Assembly (NCBI RefSeq): GCF_018326285.1
Contig: NZ_AP023362.1
Span: 3,286,001-3,350,000 of the forward strand
Source of the DNA: Mycolicibacterium sp. TY81
Lineage (GTDB): Bacteria; Actinomycetota; Actinomycetes; Mycobacteriales; Mycobacteriaceae
Length of the DNA: 64,000 bases
Direction of reading: 5' to 3'
The notes below the pieces were generated by a model. It saw only the letters and a program-made list of their open reading frames with translations. It was not told the origin of the DNA and ran no database searches. The position numbers were made by a program, and so were the translations under genes. Below, one piece after another: positions 30,222-41,496 of the stretch. The first letter of the stretch is position 1. Every line of letters starts with the position of its first letter.

Positions 30222-30851
30222 TCACCCCAGCAGCCGGCCGGCCAACTCCCCCGGGTCGACGTCCGGGGCGACCAAAGCCCAACGGCCGACCCAGTTTTCG
30301 GCCGCGAGCGCGGTGTACACCGCGGCCGTGCGGCCCTGCAGGCCACCGTCGCGCTCGTAGGCGTCGCGGGTTCGCGTCGCGTCCTGAGCTTCCCGGCGTG
30401 CCGCCCGCTCTGCGGCGAGATCGGTCGGCACATTGAGATAGAGCTGCCAGTCCGGCACCGGCAGTGCCAACCGCTCGAACTCCAACTCCCGCACCCAGGC
30501 GACGACGTCCCCGCCCGCCCCCTGATGCAGCCGGGCCGCGCTGTAGGCGGCGTTGGACGCAACGTAGCGGTCGAGGATCACCACATCGTGCGCGTCGTTC
30601 AATGCGGCGATCTCGGCCTTGGCGCCCGCGCGGTCGAGCGCGAACAGCATCGCCATGGCGTACACCGAATCGGCGAGGTCGCCGTGCCGGCCGTGGAGCG
30701 CCTCGGCGGCGATATCCGCCTCGACCGAGCGGCCGTAGCGCGGGAACGCCACGGTGGTCACCGACTTCCCGCGGGCCTCGAACTGCGCCCGCAGACCCTG
30801 GGTCAGCGTGTTCTTCCCCGCACCATCGACGCCTTCGATTGCGATCAGCAC
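30222..30851 (-). CDS. tmk: Thymidylate kinase
   Basis: 209 residues. The P-loop is EGVDGAGKNTL (M. tuberculosis-type, with Asn in the loop), the DR motif is ILDRYVASNAAY and the lid is short and arginine-rich (AAERAARREAQDATRTRD). It phosphorylates dTMP to dTDP. GTG 30851 is the only start before the P-loop, with a TAGTCT box 6 nt upstream. It is 87 bp upstream of mtrA. Confidence 0.95.
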   Translation of the reverse strand: MLIAIEGVDGAGKNTLTQGLRAQFEARGKSVTTVAFPRYGRSVEADIAAEALHGRHGDLADSVYAMAMLFALDRAGAKAEIAALNDAHDVVILDRYVASNAAYSAARLHQGAGGDVVAWVRELEFERLALPVPDWQLYLNVPTDLAAERAARREAQDATRTRDAYERDGGLQGRTAAVYTALAAENWVGRWALVAPDVDPGELAGRLLG

Positions 30852-30857
30852 GTGGCG

Positions 30858-30863
30858 AGACTA
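30858..30863 (-). promoter_or_regulatory. Candidate leaderless -10 box for tmk
   Basis: TAGTCT on the minus strand ends 6 nt before GTG 30851. Confidence 0.5.
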
Positions 30864-30949
30864 ATTGCTGGATTCGATATATCTGATGCGCGACGTCACA
30901 GAAACATCGCAGAAATCGCGTGGTGACGCCCGATCAGTACTTTCGCGCG

Positions 30950-32344
<1,395 letters not shown>

Positions 32345-32403
32345 TCGTGAGGCGCCAGGCTGGCGCCATCGGGGTGAAGTAGCCCTCTACCCGTGAGCGA
32401 CAC

Positions 32404-32448
32404 GCGTGAATACCCCTGAAAGTCATGCCTTTTCAGGGGTATTCACGC
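32404..32448. terminator. Long perfect hairpin between dctA and the DUF222-HNH gene
   Basis: GCGTGAATACCCCTGAAA (32404-32421) pairs perfectly with TTTCAGGGGTATTCACGC (32431-32448) across 9 nt. It lies between two convergent genes. There is no long outer T tract, only T runs in the stem. Confidence 0.75.
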
Positions 32449-32453
32449 CGCAG

Positions 32454-34379
32454 TTACAGTGGCGGTGGGATGTCTTGTTGCTCTGCTGATTCGGCGGCCG
32501 CCGCGGCTTCTGCGGCTTCTGCGGCTTCGCGTTCTTGGCGTTCTTTGCGCCGGCGGGCGAAGGCTTCTTGGGCGGCTTCGCGCTCGTCGATATCGGCTTG
32601 GTTGAGGGCGCGTTCGTAGGCGATCTGCTGGGCCTGGTTCTGGGCGCGGGTGCGGCGCCGGATGGGCATCATCACACCCCGGCCAGGAGCCGGTGGGGCG
32701 TCCAGATCGGTGTCCTCTGGCGGTGGGTTCGGCAGCGGGGTGTCGGTGACCGTGCGAGGAAACAGGATTCGACTTTCCGGCACGCTGATGTAGGTGTGGC
32801 CGGTGGGTGCGGTCCACACAATCGTCCCGTCAGGCTGTTGACGGTCACTCCAGCCATCCGGCCCGCCGTAGAACGTTTTGAGCAGGTGGTGTTTGCGGCA
32901 CTTCGGGCTCAGGTTGCCCGGATGCGTCGGCCCGACCGGCCACGCAATCGTATGGTCCACATCGCAGGCGGTGGCAGGCTGATCACAGCCCGGGAACATG
33001 CACGTCATGGCCCGCACCCGGACGAATTCATCCATCGCCGCCGTGGGCCGGTACCGCGGCACCTCATCCAGATCCGCGGCCGAGGCGACGGTGCGGACCT
33101 TCGCACCGCGGGCCACCAGATCGGCGAGCACCGCCGGGGGCACCACGCCGCCGCCGAGGACATAACCGACCGGGGTGCATACCGGCGCCGGGGGCTTGGT
33201 GGAAGTCGGAGCGGAAGTCGGGACCGGCGGGTGCGCCGCATGAGCTTCAGGGGTGGACGCCGACTCAGCCGCCGGAGCAGGTGTATGCGCGGGTCTGCTG
33301 GCCGGCACTGGCGTGGACGTGCTGTCGCCGGCCCGTTCGTCCCCAGCAGGGGTCGAGGCATCGGCAGACCCCGAGTCGGCCGCCGACGCAGGCGCGGGCA
33401 TCGGCGCCATGTCATCCGCCGGCGCGGGCTCAGGCTCAGGCTCGGGTGTGAAGACCGGCTCAGGCGCGGGATCCGGTTGTGGTGCGGGATGCGGTTCTCG
33501 CGCCGGAGTCGGGGTCTGAGGCGCGGCCGGATCCCCGTGCAACAGCGGATCCGCCACCGGCACCGGCAGCTGATCGGTGAGCACATGAATCACCACCGCC
33601 GCCGCCCGCGCATCCGGCCCAGCCGCCGGGCAATCGGGATTGCCGCACTGGCACGCGAGCCGATCCCCACGGGCCGCCAACACCCCGAGCGCGTCAGCAC
33701 GCCGCTGCCCGAACGTCCGCGGATCGTCCTCACACACCTGCCGGGCCATCTCGTCCAGCACCCGATCCAGCAACTCGGCATCGGTGGCCAACAGCGCACC
33801 CCAGATCGACGCCACCCCGGTCTCATCATCGGGCTTACCCACCCCGACCCCACGCCGGCGCGCGGCCGAGCGCACCTTCAAAACAGCGGCCGGGTCGAAC
33901 TTCTGCACCCAACCGTCGATCTTGCGTTCAATCTTCTTGCGCGACAACCCCGCCCACTCCGACAGCGCCCCCGCCAACGCAACATCGATCACCGCCAGCG
34001 TATTGGGATCCTCCACCAAACGGGTGCGCCAACAGATCGTCCCGACCGTCCGCGCCGACACCCCACCATCAGCGAACACCGCCGCCACCTTCGGCAGGCG
34101 GAAGCGCAACGCGACCGCAATCGACAACTGCCCCGACGCTTCACGCTTCCCGATCCCCAGCGCCGCCCCCACCTCGGCGACCGCAGCATCCCACCCATCA
34201 CAGGCCCACCACTGCCGGCCATCTTCGTCATCGACACGCAACGCCACCAGATCCGCGATCGCCCGAAACTTCCCGCACTCAGCGACATTCGACACCCGCG
34301 CGAAATGCACCACCGCGTCGACCACAGAGGCATCGTGAACCAGCACACCACCGGCCCCGACACCCACATGTTCGAACAT
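32454..34379 (-). CDS. DUF222 / HNH endonuclease protein (13E12 repeat family), promoter displaced by an IS
   Basis: 641 residues. DUF222 occupies about 1-270. A Pro/Ala/Glu-rich linker (about 290-400) follows, then the HNH nuclease region near 480-525: CMFPGCDQPATACDVDHTIAW, an Asn in HPGNLSPKC and KHHLLK, all key residues present. The tail is charged and alanine/glutamate-rich (REAAEAAEAAAAAES). M. tuberculosis relatives are LexA-controlled and lie in REP13E12 repeats. The coding frame is intact, but an ISL3 element inserted at its first codons has removed the upstream half of its SOS box and its promoter. Confidence 0.88.
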   Translation of the reverse strand: MFEHVGVGAGGVLVHDASVVDAVVHFARVSNVAECGKFRAIADLVALRVDDEDGRQWWACDGWDAAVAEVGAALGIGKREASGQLSIAVALRFRLPKVAAVFADGGVSARTVGTICWRTRLVEDPNTLAVIDVALAGALSEWAGLSRKKIERKIDGWVQKFDPAAVLKVRSAARRRGVGVGKPDDETGVASIWGALLATDAELLDRVLDEMARQVCEDDPRTFGQRRADALGVLAARGDRLACQCGNPDCPAAGPDARAAAVVIHVLTDQLPVPVADPLLHGDPAAPQTPTPAREPHPAPQPDPAPEPVFTPEPEPEPAPADDMAPMPAPASAADSGSADASTPAGDERAGDSTSTPVPASRPAHTPAPAAESASTPEAHAAHPPVPTSAPTSTKPPAPVCTPVGYVLGGGVVPPAVLADLVARGAKVRTVASAADLDEVPRYRPTAAMDEFVRVRAMTCMFPGCDQPATACDVDHTIAWPVGPTHPGNLSPKCRKHHLLKTFYGGPDGWSDRQQPDGTIVWTAPTGHTYISVPESRILFPRTVTDTPLPNPPPEDTDLDAPPAPGRGVMMPIRRRTRAQNQAQQIAYERALNQADIDEREAAQEAFARRRKERQEREAAEAAEAAAAAESAEQQDIPPPL

Positions 34380-34383
34380 GTGT
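34376..34383. repeat. Left target-site duplication of the ISL3 element
   Basis: ACATGTGT directly precedes the left inverted repeat and recurs at 35781-35788 after the right one. Eight bp is the usual ISL3-family duplication length. Confidence 0.85.
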
Positions 34384-35780
34384 GGCGCTCCACGGGTTTT
34401 CGTGGGCGCCTTTGCGCTGTTCAGGGGCTATTTTAGGTTGTGCGCCTGGGGTTTTGAGCGTGTCGGCGGCGAGTTGAAGGACGCGCACGCGGTGTCCCTC
34501 TAGGTTTCGGGGTTACCACACCAACCTCAACCGCCAGGAACGATCCGCGTGCGCGTCAGTACTGCATTTAACCGAATACTTCAGGTCCCCGGAGCCAACG
34601 TCACCGATGTCACCATCGGCGACCGCGATATCGAAGTCACCGTCGGCCTTAAAGCCCGCTCGATGCGCTGCCCGTGCGGCAAACGTGTGCGGGCCGGTTA
34701 TGACCGCCGGCGCCGGCGCTGGCGCCATGTGGATCTGGCCTGCAAGAAACTGTGGCTGGTCTACGACATCCGCCGCACGAACTGCCCACGCTGCGGCATC
34801 GTCACCGAGCAGGTGCCGTGGGCTCGTCCCGGTGCCCGATTCACCCGAGACTTCGAAGACACGGTGCTCTGGCTGGCCCAACGCACCGACCGCACCACCG
34901 TGGCCACGCTCATGCGGTGCGGCTGGGAATCGGTCACCGCCATCATCAACCGCGGTGTCGACGAACTGCTCGACCAACGACGACTCACAGACCTGTACCG
35001 GATCGGCGTCGACGAAATCTGCTACCGCCACCCGCACAAATATCTGACCATCGTCGGCGACCACGACACCGGCACCGTCATCGGAGTCCAGCCCGGACGC
35101 AGTGAAGAATCGCTATCGAAATTCTATGAACAACAACCTGATTCGACACTAGAGACGATCACCGCCGTGAGCATGGACGTGAGCAAGGCGTTCCGCGGAG
35201 CCACCCGAACCCACCTACCGGAAGCCACCATCTGCTTTGACCCGTTCCACATCATGCAATGGGTCAACCGGGCATTGGACCGGGTCTTCGCCGCCGCCGC
35301 CAGCGGACCGGACAAAGTCGCCATGACCTCAGCGCAGTGGCGCCAGACCCGATGGGCGCTGCGCACCGGCGAAAACAAACTCACCGACAACAAACGTGAA
35401 CTGGTCAACCAGATCGCCCGCGCGAACCGTCACGTCGGCCGGGCCTGGGCCCTCAAAGAACAGCTGCGCGACCTGTATCGACTCCCACACGAACCCGGTG
35501 TCGCCCGTCAACGACTCAAAGCCTGGATCACCGCCGCCAAACGCAGCCGTATCCCGTCCTTCATCGAACTCGGCAAACGACTACAGGAACACTTCGACGC
35601 CGTCATCGCCGCCGTGGAACTCGGCATCTCCAACGCCCTCCTCGAAGGCATCAACGCCAAAATCCGACTCATCAACGCCCGCGGCTACGGCCACCACTCC
35701 GCCCGAACACTGACCTCAATGATCTATCTCTGCCTGGGCGGGCTCCACCCTCAGCTACCCACGAGAAGGTGAGGAGTAGC
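34384..35780 (+). mobile_element. ISL3-family insertion sequence, 1397 bp
   Basis: The ends are set by the 8-bp duplication ACATGTGT on both sides. The left end starts GGCGCTCCACGGG; the right end read inward starts GCTACTCCTCACC. Fifteen of the first 23 positions match, including a shared TCGTGGG at 17-23. The single transposase gene covers 34549-35772. Intact ends, a perfect duplication and an intact gene suggest a recent insertion. Confidence 0.88.
34549..35772 (+). CDS. ISL3-family transposase
   Basis: 407 residues. An N-terminal zinc-ribbon (RCPCGKRV, then NCPRCG) and helix-turn-helix region lead to the DDE core. The visible acidic positions are GVDEI near residue 150, CFDPFH near 230 and LLEGINAKIRL near 365. 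The last part, INARGYGHHSARTLTSMIYLCLGG, is typical of ISL3 transposases. No frameshift or stop interrupts it, so it may be active. Confidence 0.93.
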   Translation: MRVSTAFNRILQVPGANVTDVTIGDRDIEVTVGLKARSMRCPCGKRVRAGYDRRRRRWRHVDLACKKLWLVYDIRRTNCPRCGIVTEQVPWARPGARFTRDFEDTVLWLAQRTDRTTVATLMRCGWESVTAIINRGVDELLDQRRLTDLYRIGVDEICYRHPHKYLTIVGDHDTGTVIGVQPGRSEESLSKFYEQQPDSTLETITAVSMDVSKAFRGATRTHLPEATICFDPFHIMQWVNRALDRVFAAAASGPDKVAMTSAQWRQTRWALRTGENKLTDNKRELVNQIARANRHVGRAWALKEQLRDLYRLPHEPGVARQRLKAWITAAKRSRIPSFIELGKRLQEHFDAVIAAVELGISNALLEGINAKIRLINARGYGHHSARTLTSMIYLCLGGLHPQLPTRR

Positions 35781-35788
35781 ACATGTGT
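35781..35788. repeat. Right target-site duplication of the ISL3 element
   Basis: ACATGTGT, identical to 34376-34383. Joining the two flanks at this repeat restores TCGAACATGTGTTCGA. Confidence 0.85.
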
Positions 35789-35820
35789 TCGATTCTACCG
35801 CCAGATCCGACAAATGTCAC
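35787..35820 (-). promoter_or_regulatory. Orphaned promoter and half SOS box of the DUF222-HNH gene
   Basis: On the minus strand GTGACA (35815-35820), 17 nt and TAGAAT (35792-35797) form a strong promoter. The half box GTTCGA lies at 35787-35792. Before the insertion TAGAAT stood 7 nt from the ATG of the DUF222-HNH gene. It now points into the right end of the IS, antisense to the transposase. Confidence 0.75.
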
Positions 35821-35917
35821 GAAAACGGCGAACACACCGATAACCCCTTCAGGACACAATCGAACGTTTTCCATCGCTCCTACGTGTCATTGGGTATAGG
35901 ACCGGAAGGACCCTGAG

Positions 35918-36217
35918 ATGCGTACTGCACTAATAACTCTCATAGCTCTCACCACCACTGCTGCCGTACTGGCCCCCGCCGCGCCGGCAGCCGCCGAGTC
36001 GGCGATAGTCACCATCGGCCAGCTGGAAGCCGAGGGATTCCACGTGAATGTCGACCGGGTCGGTACCGCGCCGCTCGATCAGTGCGTGGTGACCAGCGTC
36101 CGCAACCCGCAGGAGCAGACCCGGCTCATCCGGGTGGACGGCCCCGGCAACCGGGACCAGATCATCCGCGTGGTGGTACGACGGACCATCACAGTGTCGC
36201 TGGACTGCAGTCGCTAG
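35918..36217 (+). CDS. Small secreted protein of unknown function
   Basis: 99 residues. A signal peptide (about 1-27, ending APAAPAAAES) leads to a 72-residue mature part with two cysteines (DQCVVTSV and the final SLDCSR) that could form a disulfide. A GGAAGGA ribosome site precedes ATG 35918. This general type of short, two-cysteine exported protein is common in mycobacteria. It lies between the IS and the convergent hydrolase gene. Confidence 0.75.
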   Translation: MRTALITLIALTTTAAVLAPAAPAAAESAIVTIGQLEAEGFHVNVDRVGTAPLDQCVVTSVRNPQEQTRLIRVDGPGNRDQIIRVVVRRTITVSLDCSR

Positions 36218-36223
36218 CCGGAC

Positions 36224-38068
36224 TCAGTTCGCGATCACCGGCAACGTGATCGACGACGGATGGGCGGCGTCGTGCAGGATGGTCTGCGTCGCAACGACGG
36301 TCGCCGCATCCCGCCCGAACGGCGCACCGGTGTTGGGATTCGGCGCGAACTGCGGGTAGTCGCTGCTGGAAATCTCGACCCGCACCCGGTCCCCCGGCTT
36401 GAGTTGGTAACTGGTGGGCCAGATTTGGATGCGGTACTGGTACGGCTGGCCGGGGACGATCGGCGTCGGCGCCGACAACGAGTCCCGGAACGACGCCCGG
36501 ATGATGCCGTTGTTCAGGTTGACGGCCGTCCCATCGGGCTTGACCACCACCAGCTTGGCCGTGAAATCGGTGTCCACAGCTGAAGATTGGGCCCACAGCG
36601 AGACGGTGGCCGCCCCGGTGATCTCGGTGTCCCGGGTCACCGGGTCGCCGGTGTACACCAGCACATCGGATCGCTGTTCGACCGGCGTCTGGTCGTACGG
36701 CCCTTGCGGACCGGACTTCGCACCACAGCAGGAGTGCCCACCCAGGCTCGGTGCCGGATTGAGCGGGTCGTAGGTGTAGGTGTCGGGCGGTTGTGGTCCG
36801 GGCAGCACCGGCAACAGCTTGCCGTCGCGGTCCGCGATGCCGCCGGAGCCCGAGAGGTAGTAGTTGATCCATTGCGTCTGCGGCAGTGGCCAATTGGCGG
36901 CCGTCTTCCAGGCGTTGGCACCCATGGTGAAGTAATCGACGCGCGGCTTGCCCGCCACACCGTTGTCGACGCCCTTCAAGAAGTGGTCGAACCACGCCAG
37001 CATCAGCTCGTTGATCGGGCTGTTGCCCACCGCTCCAATGTCTTTGAGCATCGGTGCGGGCTCGGAATCAGCTCGACCCCACGCGACGTGGTCCCACGGC
37101 CCGATGACCAGACGCTGGTTCGTACGCGCGAAGTCGTTGCCACCGTGGGCCACCATCCCGGCGAAGTTCTCCACACCGCCGGCCAGGAACGCGTCGTACC
37201 AGCCCTCGAAGTGCAGCACCGGAATTCGCACCGCCGGATACCGGTCGCGAATGCTGACCTGCTGCCAGAAGGCGTCGCGCGTGTTGTGCCGGACCCAGTC
37301 GAAGTACCACGGCGCCACCGCCGGATTGTGGGGCTGCATCGGCGGAAGGTCCTGCTGCGGGCGGAAATTCAGCCATCGCGTCGGATCGGCGCCGGCGTCC
37401 CGCAACAGCCGTTCGGCTTCGGCGTCCCGGCGGTTCTGCGCGGCACCGAGCGCAATCGACTCGATGGCCCACGGCTGCACGAACGCCAACCGGAACTCGC
37501 CGCCCTCGTAGGTCCAGCCGTCGTAGTAGTCGGACGCGGTGTTGGCGGGCGCGATCGTCACCAGATGCGGCGGCGCCGTCACCGCTGCAAGCCATTGCGT
37601 CGCACCGACGTACGACGATCCGTACATCGCCACCTTGCCGTTCGCGCCGGGCAGACCGGCGGCCCATTCGACGGTGTCGTAGCCGTCGGCCATGTCATTG
37701 GTGAACTCACTGAACACCCCGCCGGAGCTCCCCTGGCCCCGAACGTCCTGCACGACAACGAGATAGCAGTGCGAGGCGAACCAATCCGGCGGTTCGTAGC
37801 GCTCCGGCGACGTCTGCGCCCCGGACTTGCCGTACTGCGTCCGCATCAGCAATACCGGCACCGGGTCAGCGGTTCGAGGGCGGTAGACGTCGGCGCGCAG
37901 GACGACGCCGTCGCGCATGGTGGCGCCGACATCGCGTTCGGTATCGACGGCGCACGAGCCCCGGCCCGTCGCAGCAGGGAATGGAGAAGCGGGCGGACGG
38001 TCCGCGCCACAGGCAGCCAGCAGAGCCAGCACCACCACGAACGCCGTCACGCGGATCAGAGCGCGCAC
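36224..38068 (-). CDS. CocE/NonD-family hydrolase, probable lipoprotein
   Basis: 614 residues. Signal with lipobox LLAAC (Cys20). The alpha/beta-hydrolase core has QDVRGQGSSGGVF, the nucleophile elbow GSSYVG, an acid region WYDAF and the histidine in GPWDHVAWG. The C-terminal jelly-roll domain (from about 430) is the X-Pro dipeptidyl-peptidase type. Cocaine esterase, acylase and peptidase activities occur in the family, so the substrate is open. It is probably anchored outside the membrane. Confidence 0.88.
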   Translation of the reverse strand: MRALIRVTAFVVVLALLAACGADRPPASPFPAATGRGSCAVDTERDVGATMRDGVVLRADVYRPRTADPVPVLLMRTQYGKSGAQTSPERYEPPDWFASHCYLVVVQDVRGQGSSGGVFSEFTNDMADGYDTVEWAAGLPGANGKVAMYGSSYVGATQWLAAVTAPPHLVTIAPANTASDYYDGWTYEGGEFRLAFVQPWAIESIALGAAQNRRDAEAERLLRDAGADPTRWLNFRPQQDLPPMQPHNPAVAPWYFDWVRHNTRDAFWQQVSIRDRYPAVRIPVLHFEGWYDAFLAGGVENFAGMVAHGGNDFARTNQRLVIGPWDHVAWGRADSEPAPMLKDIGAVGNSPINELMLAWFDHFLKGVDNGVAGKPRVDYFTMGANAWKTAANWPLPQTQWINYYLSGSGGIADRDGKLLPVLPGPQPPDTYTYDPLNPAPSLGGHSCCGAKSGPQGPYDQTPVEQRSDVLVYTGDPVTRDTEITGAATVSLWAQSSAVDTDFTAKLVVVKPDGTAVNLNNGIIRASFRDSLSAPTPIVPGQPYQYRIQIWPTSYQLKPGDRVRVEISSSDYPQFAPNPNTGAPFGRDAATVVATQTILHDAAHPSSITLPVIAN

Positions 38069-38085
38069 GCCACCACGCTAGACGG

Positions 38086-38607
38086 TTACGACGGCGCGGG
38101 TCCGCCCGACTTCGTCGTCAGCACCAGGACGTTCGCGTCGCGGTCGAGGAACGCCTGCGTGGTCATGCCCGAACCGGAGAAGTGGTTGTTGAGTTCGGGC
38201 CCCGACAGGTACGGACCGCCGGGCAGTTCCGGCTGCAGAATCTTCTGCACCGTCGGCCGCCGATCGGTGTCGGACGGGTGGTACTCCGCCAGCAGTCGCG
38301 TGGTCTCGGCAGGAGACAGCTTGACCACCGCGTCGATCCAGTTGACCTTGCCGGCGAGGCTGGGATCACCGCTGTTGTTCCAGGTGACCCACACCGCTTC
38401 GTCGGGTTTGCGCAACTGCGGGAACTGCCAGACCAATTGCTGAACGTCGTGTCGGACCATCTCCGGCGGCACCGGCGGTCCTTTCACCGCGGGCGACGTG
38501 CTGCCGAAGATGCCGAGGCTGCCCAGATTCACGCTGTCGCAACCGGTCAACGTCGCCCCGACGACGGCCAGCAACGCGATGCGTCTTGCCCAGCGGTTCT
38601 CCTGCAT
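38086..38607 (-). CDS. Putative lipoprotein
   Basis: 173 residues from ATG 38607, which has a GAAGGGA ribosome site. The signal ends in LTGC (Cys23). The mature part is hydrophilic without a known motif. It sits 17 bp upstream of the CocE-like gene on the same strand, so the two envelope proteins are probably co-expressed. Confidence 0.75.
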   Translation of the reverse strand: MQENRWARRIALLAVVGATLTGCDSVNLGSLGIFGSTSPAVKGPPVPPEMVRHDVQQLVWQFPQLRKPDEAVWVTWNNSGDPSLAGKVNWIDAVVKLSPAETTRLLAEYHPSDTDRRPTVQKILQPELPGGPYLSGPELNNHFSGSGMTTQAFLDRDANVLVLTTKSGGPAPS

Positions 38608-38796
38608 GGCCGACGTCCCTTCACGAGGGTGCCCTGGTGTGCGCAAATTCTAACGCCGATGTCCGCTCGCCAGCAGATCTTCAGCAAACACGGAAACCGC
38701 GTCGCACAAATCGTAATTGTCGCCCATTACAAAATAATTACCGGCGGTTGAACCCCGTCAGCTAATTCATCGGGATGTGCCGGGCCCGGCAACCGC

Positions 38797-38834
38797 AAAA
38801 ACCCCCAATTCCCGTGGGAATTGGGGGCTTTCGC
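38797..38834 (-). terminator. Intrinsic terminator after sahH
   Basis: CCCCCAATTCCC pairs with GGGAATTGGGGG almost without loop, and on the minus strand is followed by TTTTTG. It lies 30 bp beyond the sahH stop. The rest of 38608-38863 shows no gene. Confidence 0.88.
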
Positions 38835-38863
38835 GTGTGCTGGCGCGAACTACGCAAACAGAC

Positions 38864-40324
<1,461 letters not shown>

Positions 40325-40422
40325 GGATTAGAGCCCCATTCATTCGTTCCACTGGAGTGACCCCATGGCCTGCGGGCTCGCGGGACAGGCGCCAGGAAAC
40401 AACTCGAATGGCGCGCTGACGG

Positions 40423-41079
40423 CTACGGGGTATCCCCACTACCGTAACGGTCGGCGAACGGCGTCATGAGCCGGGCCAGGTCAGCGGCCACATCGTGGTC
40501 CGCTTCCGGCGGCATTGACACGTAACTGATCGCCAGCCGGACGATCGCCCGCGCCAGCACTCCGGCGTCGTCGTCGGAAATCTGCACCCAGCTGCCGCGG
40601 AACGCCTCGGTGAGACGCTTCGAACAGTGCGAGATGATCGGCGCGCTGTCGGTGGTGATGATCTGCAGCAGATCGGGTTTGGCGACACCGGTCAGCAACG
40701 AGATGACGAGCGGATCGGACGCCGACTCGGTGAAGAACATCCGGAAGCCCTGCAGGAACGCGGACTCGATGTCGCCGACGTTGGCGTAGATGGCGTGCTC
40801 GACGGCGTCGACCAGGCGGTCGGCGAGGCGCATCGCGTACCCCTCGGCCAGGCCCTGGCGCGAGCCGAATTCGTTGTAGATCGTCTGCCGGCTGATGCCG
40901 GCGGCGCGCGCGACGTCGGACAGCGTGATCGACGACCAGTCCTTGGCCAGCAACAGTTCTCGCATGCCGTCCAGGATCGAGTGCCGCAGCAGGACCCGTG
41001 ACGCCTCGGCGTACGGCACCCGAGGTGCCGCAGGGCGCGGCCCCTCGGGTCCGTCCGGTACTGCGGCCGCGGCGGTCAC
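40423..41079 (-). CDS. TetR-family regulator of the alkane hydroxylase operon (Rv3249c-like)
   Basis: 218 residues. The N-terminal helix-turn-helix (about 30-75) reads [30 protein letters not shown]; the rest is an all-helical ligand domain. The GTG start overlaps the rubB stop (GTGA). As the last gene of alkB-rubA-rubB-tetR it most likely represses the operon and responds to alkane or an acyl product, by analogy. Confidence 0.88.
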   Translation of the reverse strand: MTAAAAVPDGPEGPRPAAPRVPYAEASRVLLRHSILDGMRELLLAKDWSSITLSDVARAAGISRQTIYNEFGSRQGLAEGYAMRLADRLVDAVEHAIYANVGDIESAFLQGFRMFFTESASDPLVISLLTGVAKPDLLQIITTDSAPIISHCSKRLTEAFRGSWVQISDDDAGVLARAIVRLAISYVSMPPEADHDVAADLARLMTPFADRYGSGDTP

Positions 41080-41261
41080 GACGCCACGACCTCCACCATG
41101 TCGAAGTCGGATTTGGCGGCGCCGCAGTCCGGGCAGCTCCAGTCCTCGGGGATGTCGGCCCAGCGGGTGCCCGGGGCGATGCCGTCCTCCGGCCAGCCCT
41201 TCTCCTCGTCGTACTCGAAGCCGCACTGCAGGCAGACGAACTTCTTGAACGGCTCGCTCAT
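41076..41261 (-). CDS. rubB: Rubredoxin RubB
   Basis: 61 residues. Iron is held by CLQCG near the start and CPDCG near residue 44, the full CxxC pair of an alkane-hydroxylase-type rubredoxin. It relays electrons to AlkB. Its ATG overlaps the rubA stop (ATGA). Confidence 0.92.
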   Translation of the reverse strand: MSEPFKKFVCLQCGFEYDEEKGWPEDGIAPGTRWADIPEDWSCPDCGAAKSDFDMVEVVAS

Positions 41262-41494
41262 GAACTCACTCCTACTCCGTCGTTTCCCGTCGCTGCGCTC
41301 GCCCCGGGGCTGTTTCCCGTCGCTGCGCTCGCCCCGAAGGGCTCGAAATCGATCTTCTCGCGCACCGCGCAGTCCGGGCAGCACCAGTCGTCGGGGACAT
41401 CGTCCCACGCCGTGCCCGCCGGGAAACCTTCACGCGGAGCGCCTTTGGCCTCGTCATAGACATAACCACAGCCCGGGCATTGGTAAGCACTCAT
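41258..41494 (-). CDS. rubA: Rubredoxin RubA with an extra repeated C-terminal tail
   Basis: 78 residues. CPGCG and CPDCA hold the iron in a normal 54-residue rubredoxin core ([20 protein letters not shown]). The protein then adds a tail containing [18 protein letters not shown], coded by a 30-bp tandem duplication. Such a tail is not part of the usual rubredoxin. It lies 2 bp after alkB. Confidence 0.88.
   Translation of the reverse strand: MSAYQCPGCGYVYDEAKGAPREGFPAGTAWDDVPDDWCCPDCAVREKIDFEPFGASAATGNSPGASAATGNDGVGVSS
41282..41336. repeat. 30-bp-period direct repeat at the 3' end of rubA
   Basis: A 25-bp unit beginning GTTTCCCGTCGCTGCGCTCG occurs at 41282-41306 and 41312-41336, separated by 5 bp. 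It keeps the reading frame and encodes GASAATGN twice. Confidence 0.85.
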
Positions 41495-41496
41495 GG

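Noticed and set aside
32535..34436. 633-codon plus-strand open frame opposite the DUF222-HNH gene
   Set aside because: Arginine/histidine-rich antisense shadow; the minus strand encodes clear DUF222 and HNH domains.
32454..35780. Prophage or phage attachment remnant at the 13E12 gene
   Set aside because: 13E12 repeats host prophages in M. tuberculosis, but no integrase or phage gene is present here; the only insertion is the IS.
34420..35853. TTCAGG direct repeats and GGGG-type ends as alternative IS boundaries
   Set aside because: Only 6 bp repeated and poor terminal similarity. The 8-bp ACATGTGT repeat with better matching ends and a restored SOS box is much stronger.
40325..40422. Possible SAH- or SAM-binding riboswitch before sahH
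   Set aside because: The leader has short pairings but I could not align it to any known riboswitch core.
41282..41336. CRISPR-like repeat
   Set aside because: Only two units with a 5-bp spacer, inside a coding frame, and no cas genes in the window.
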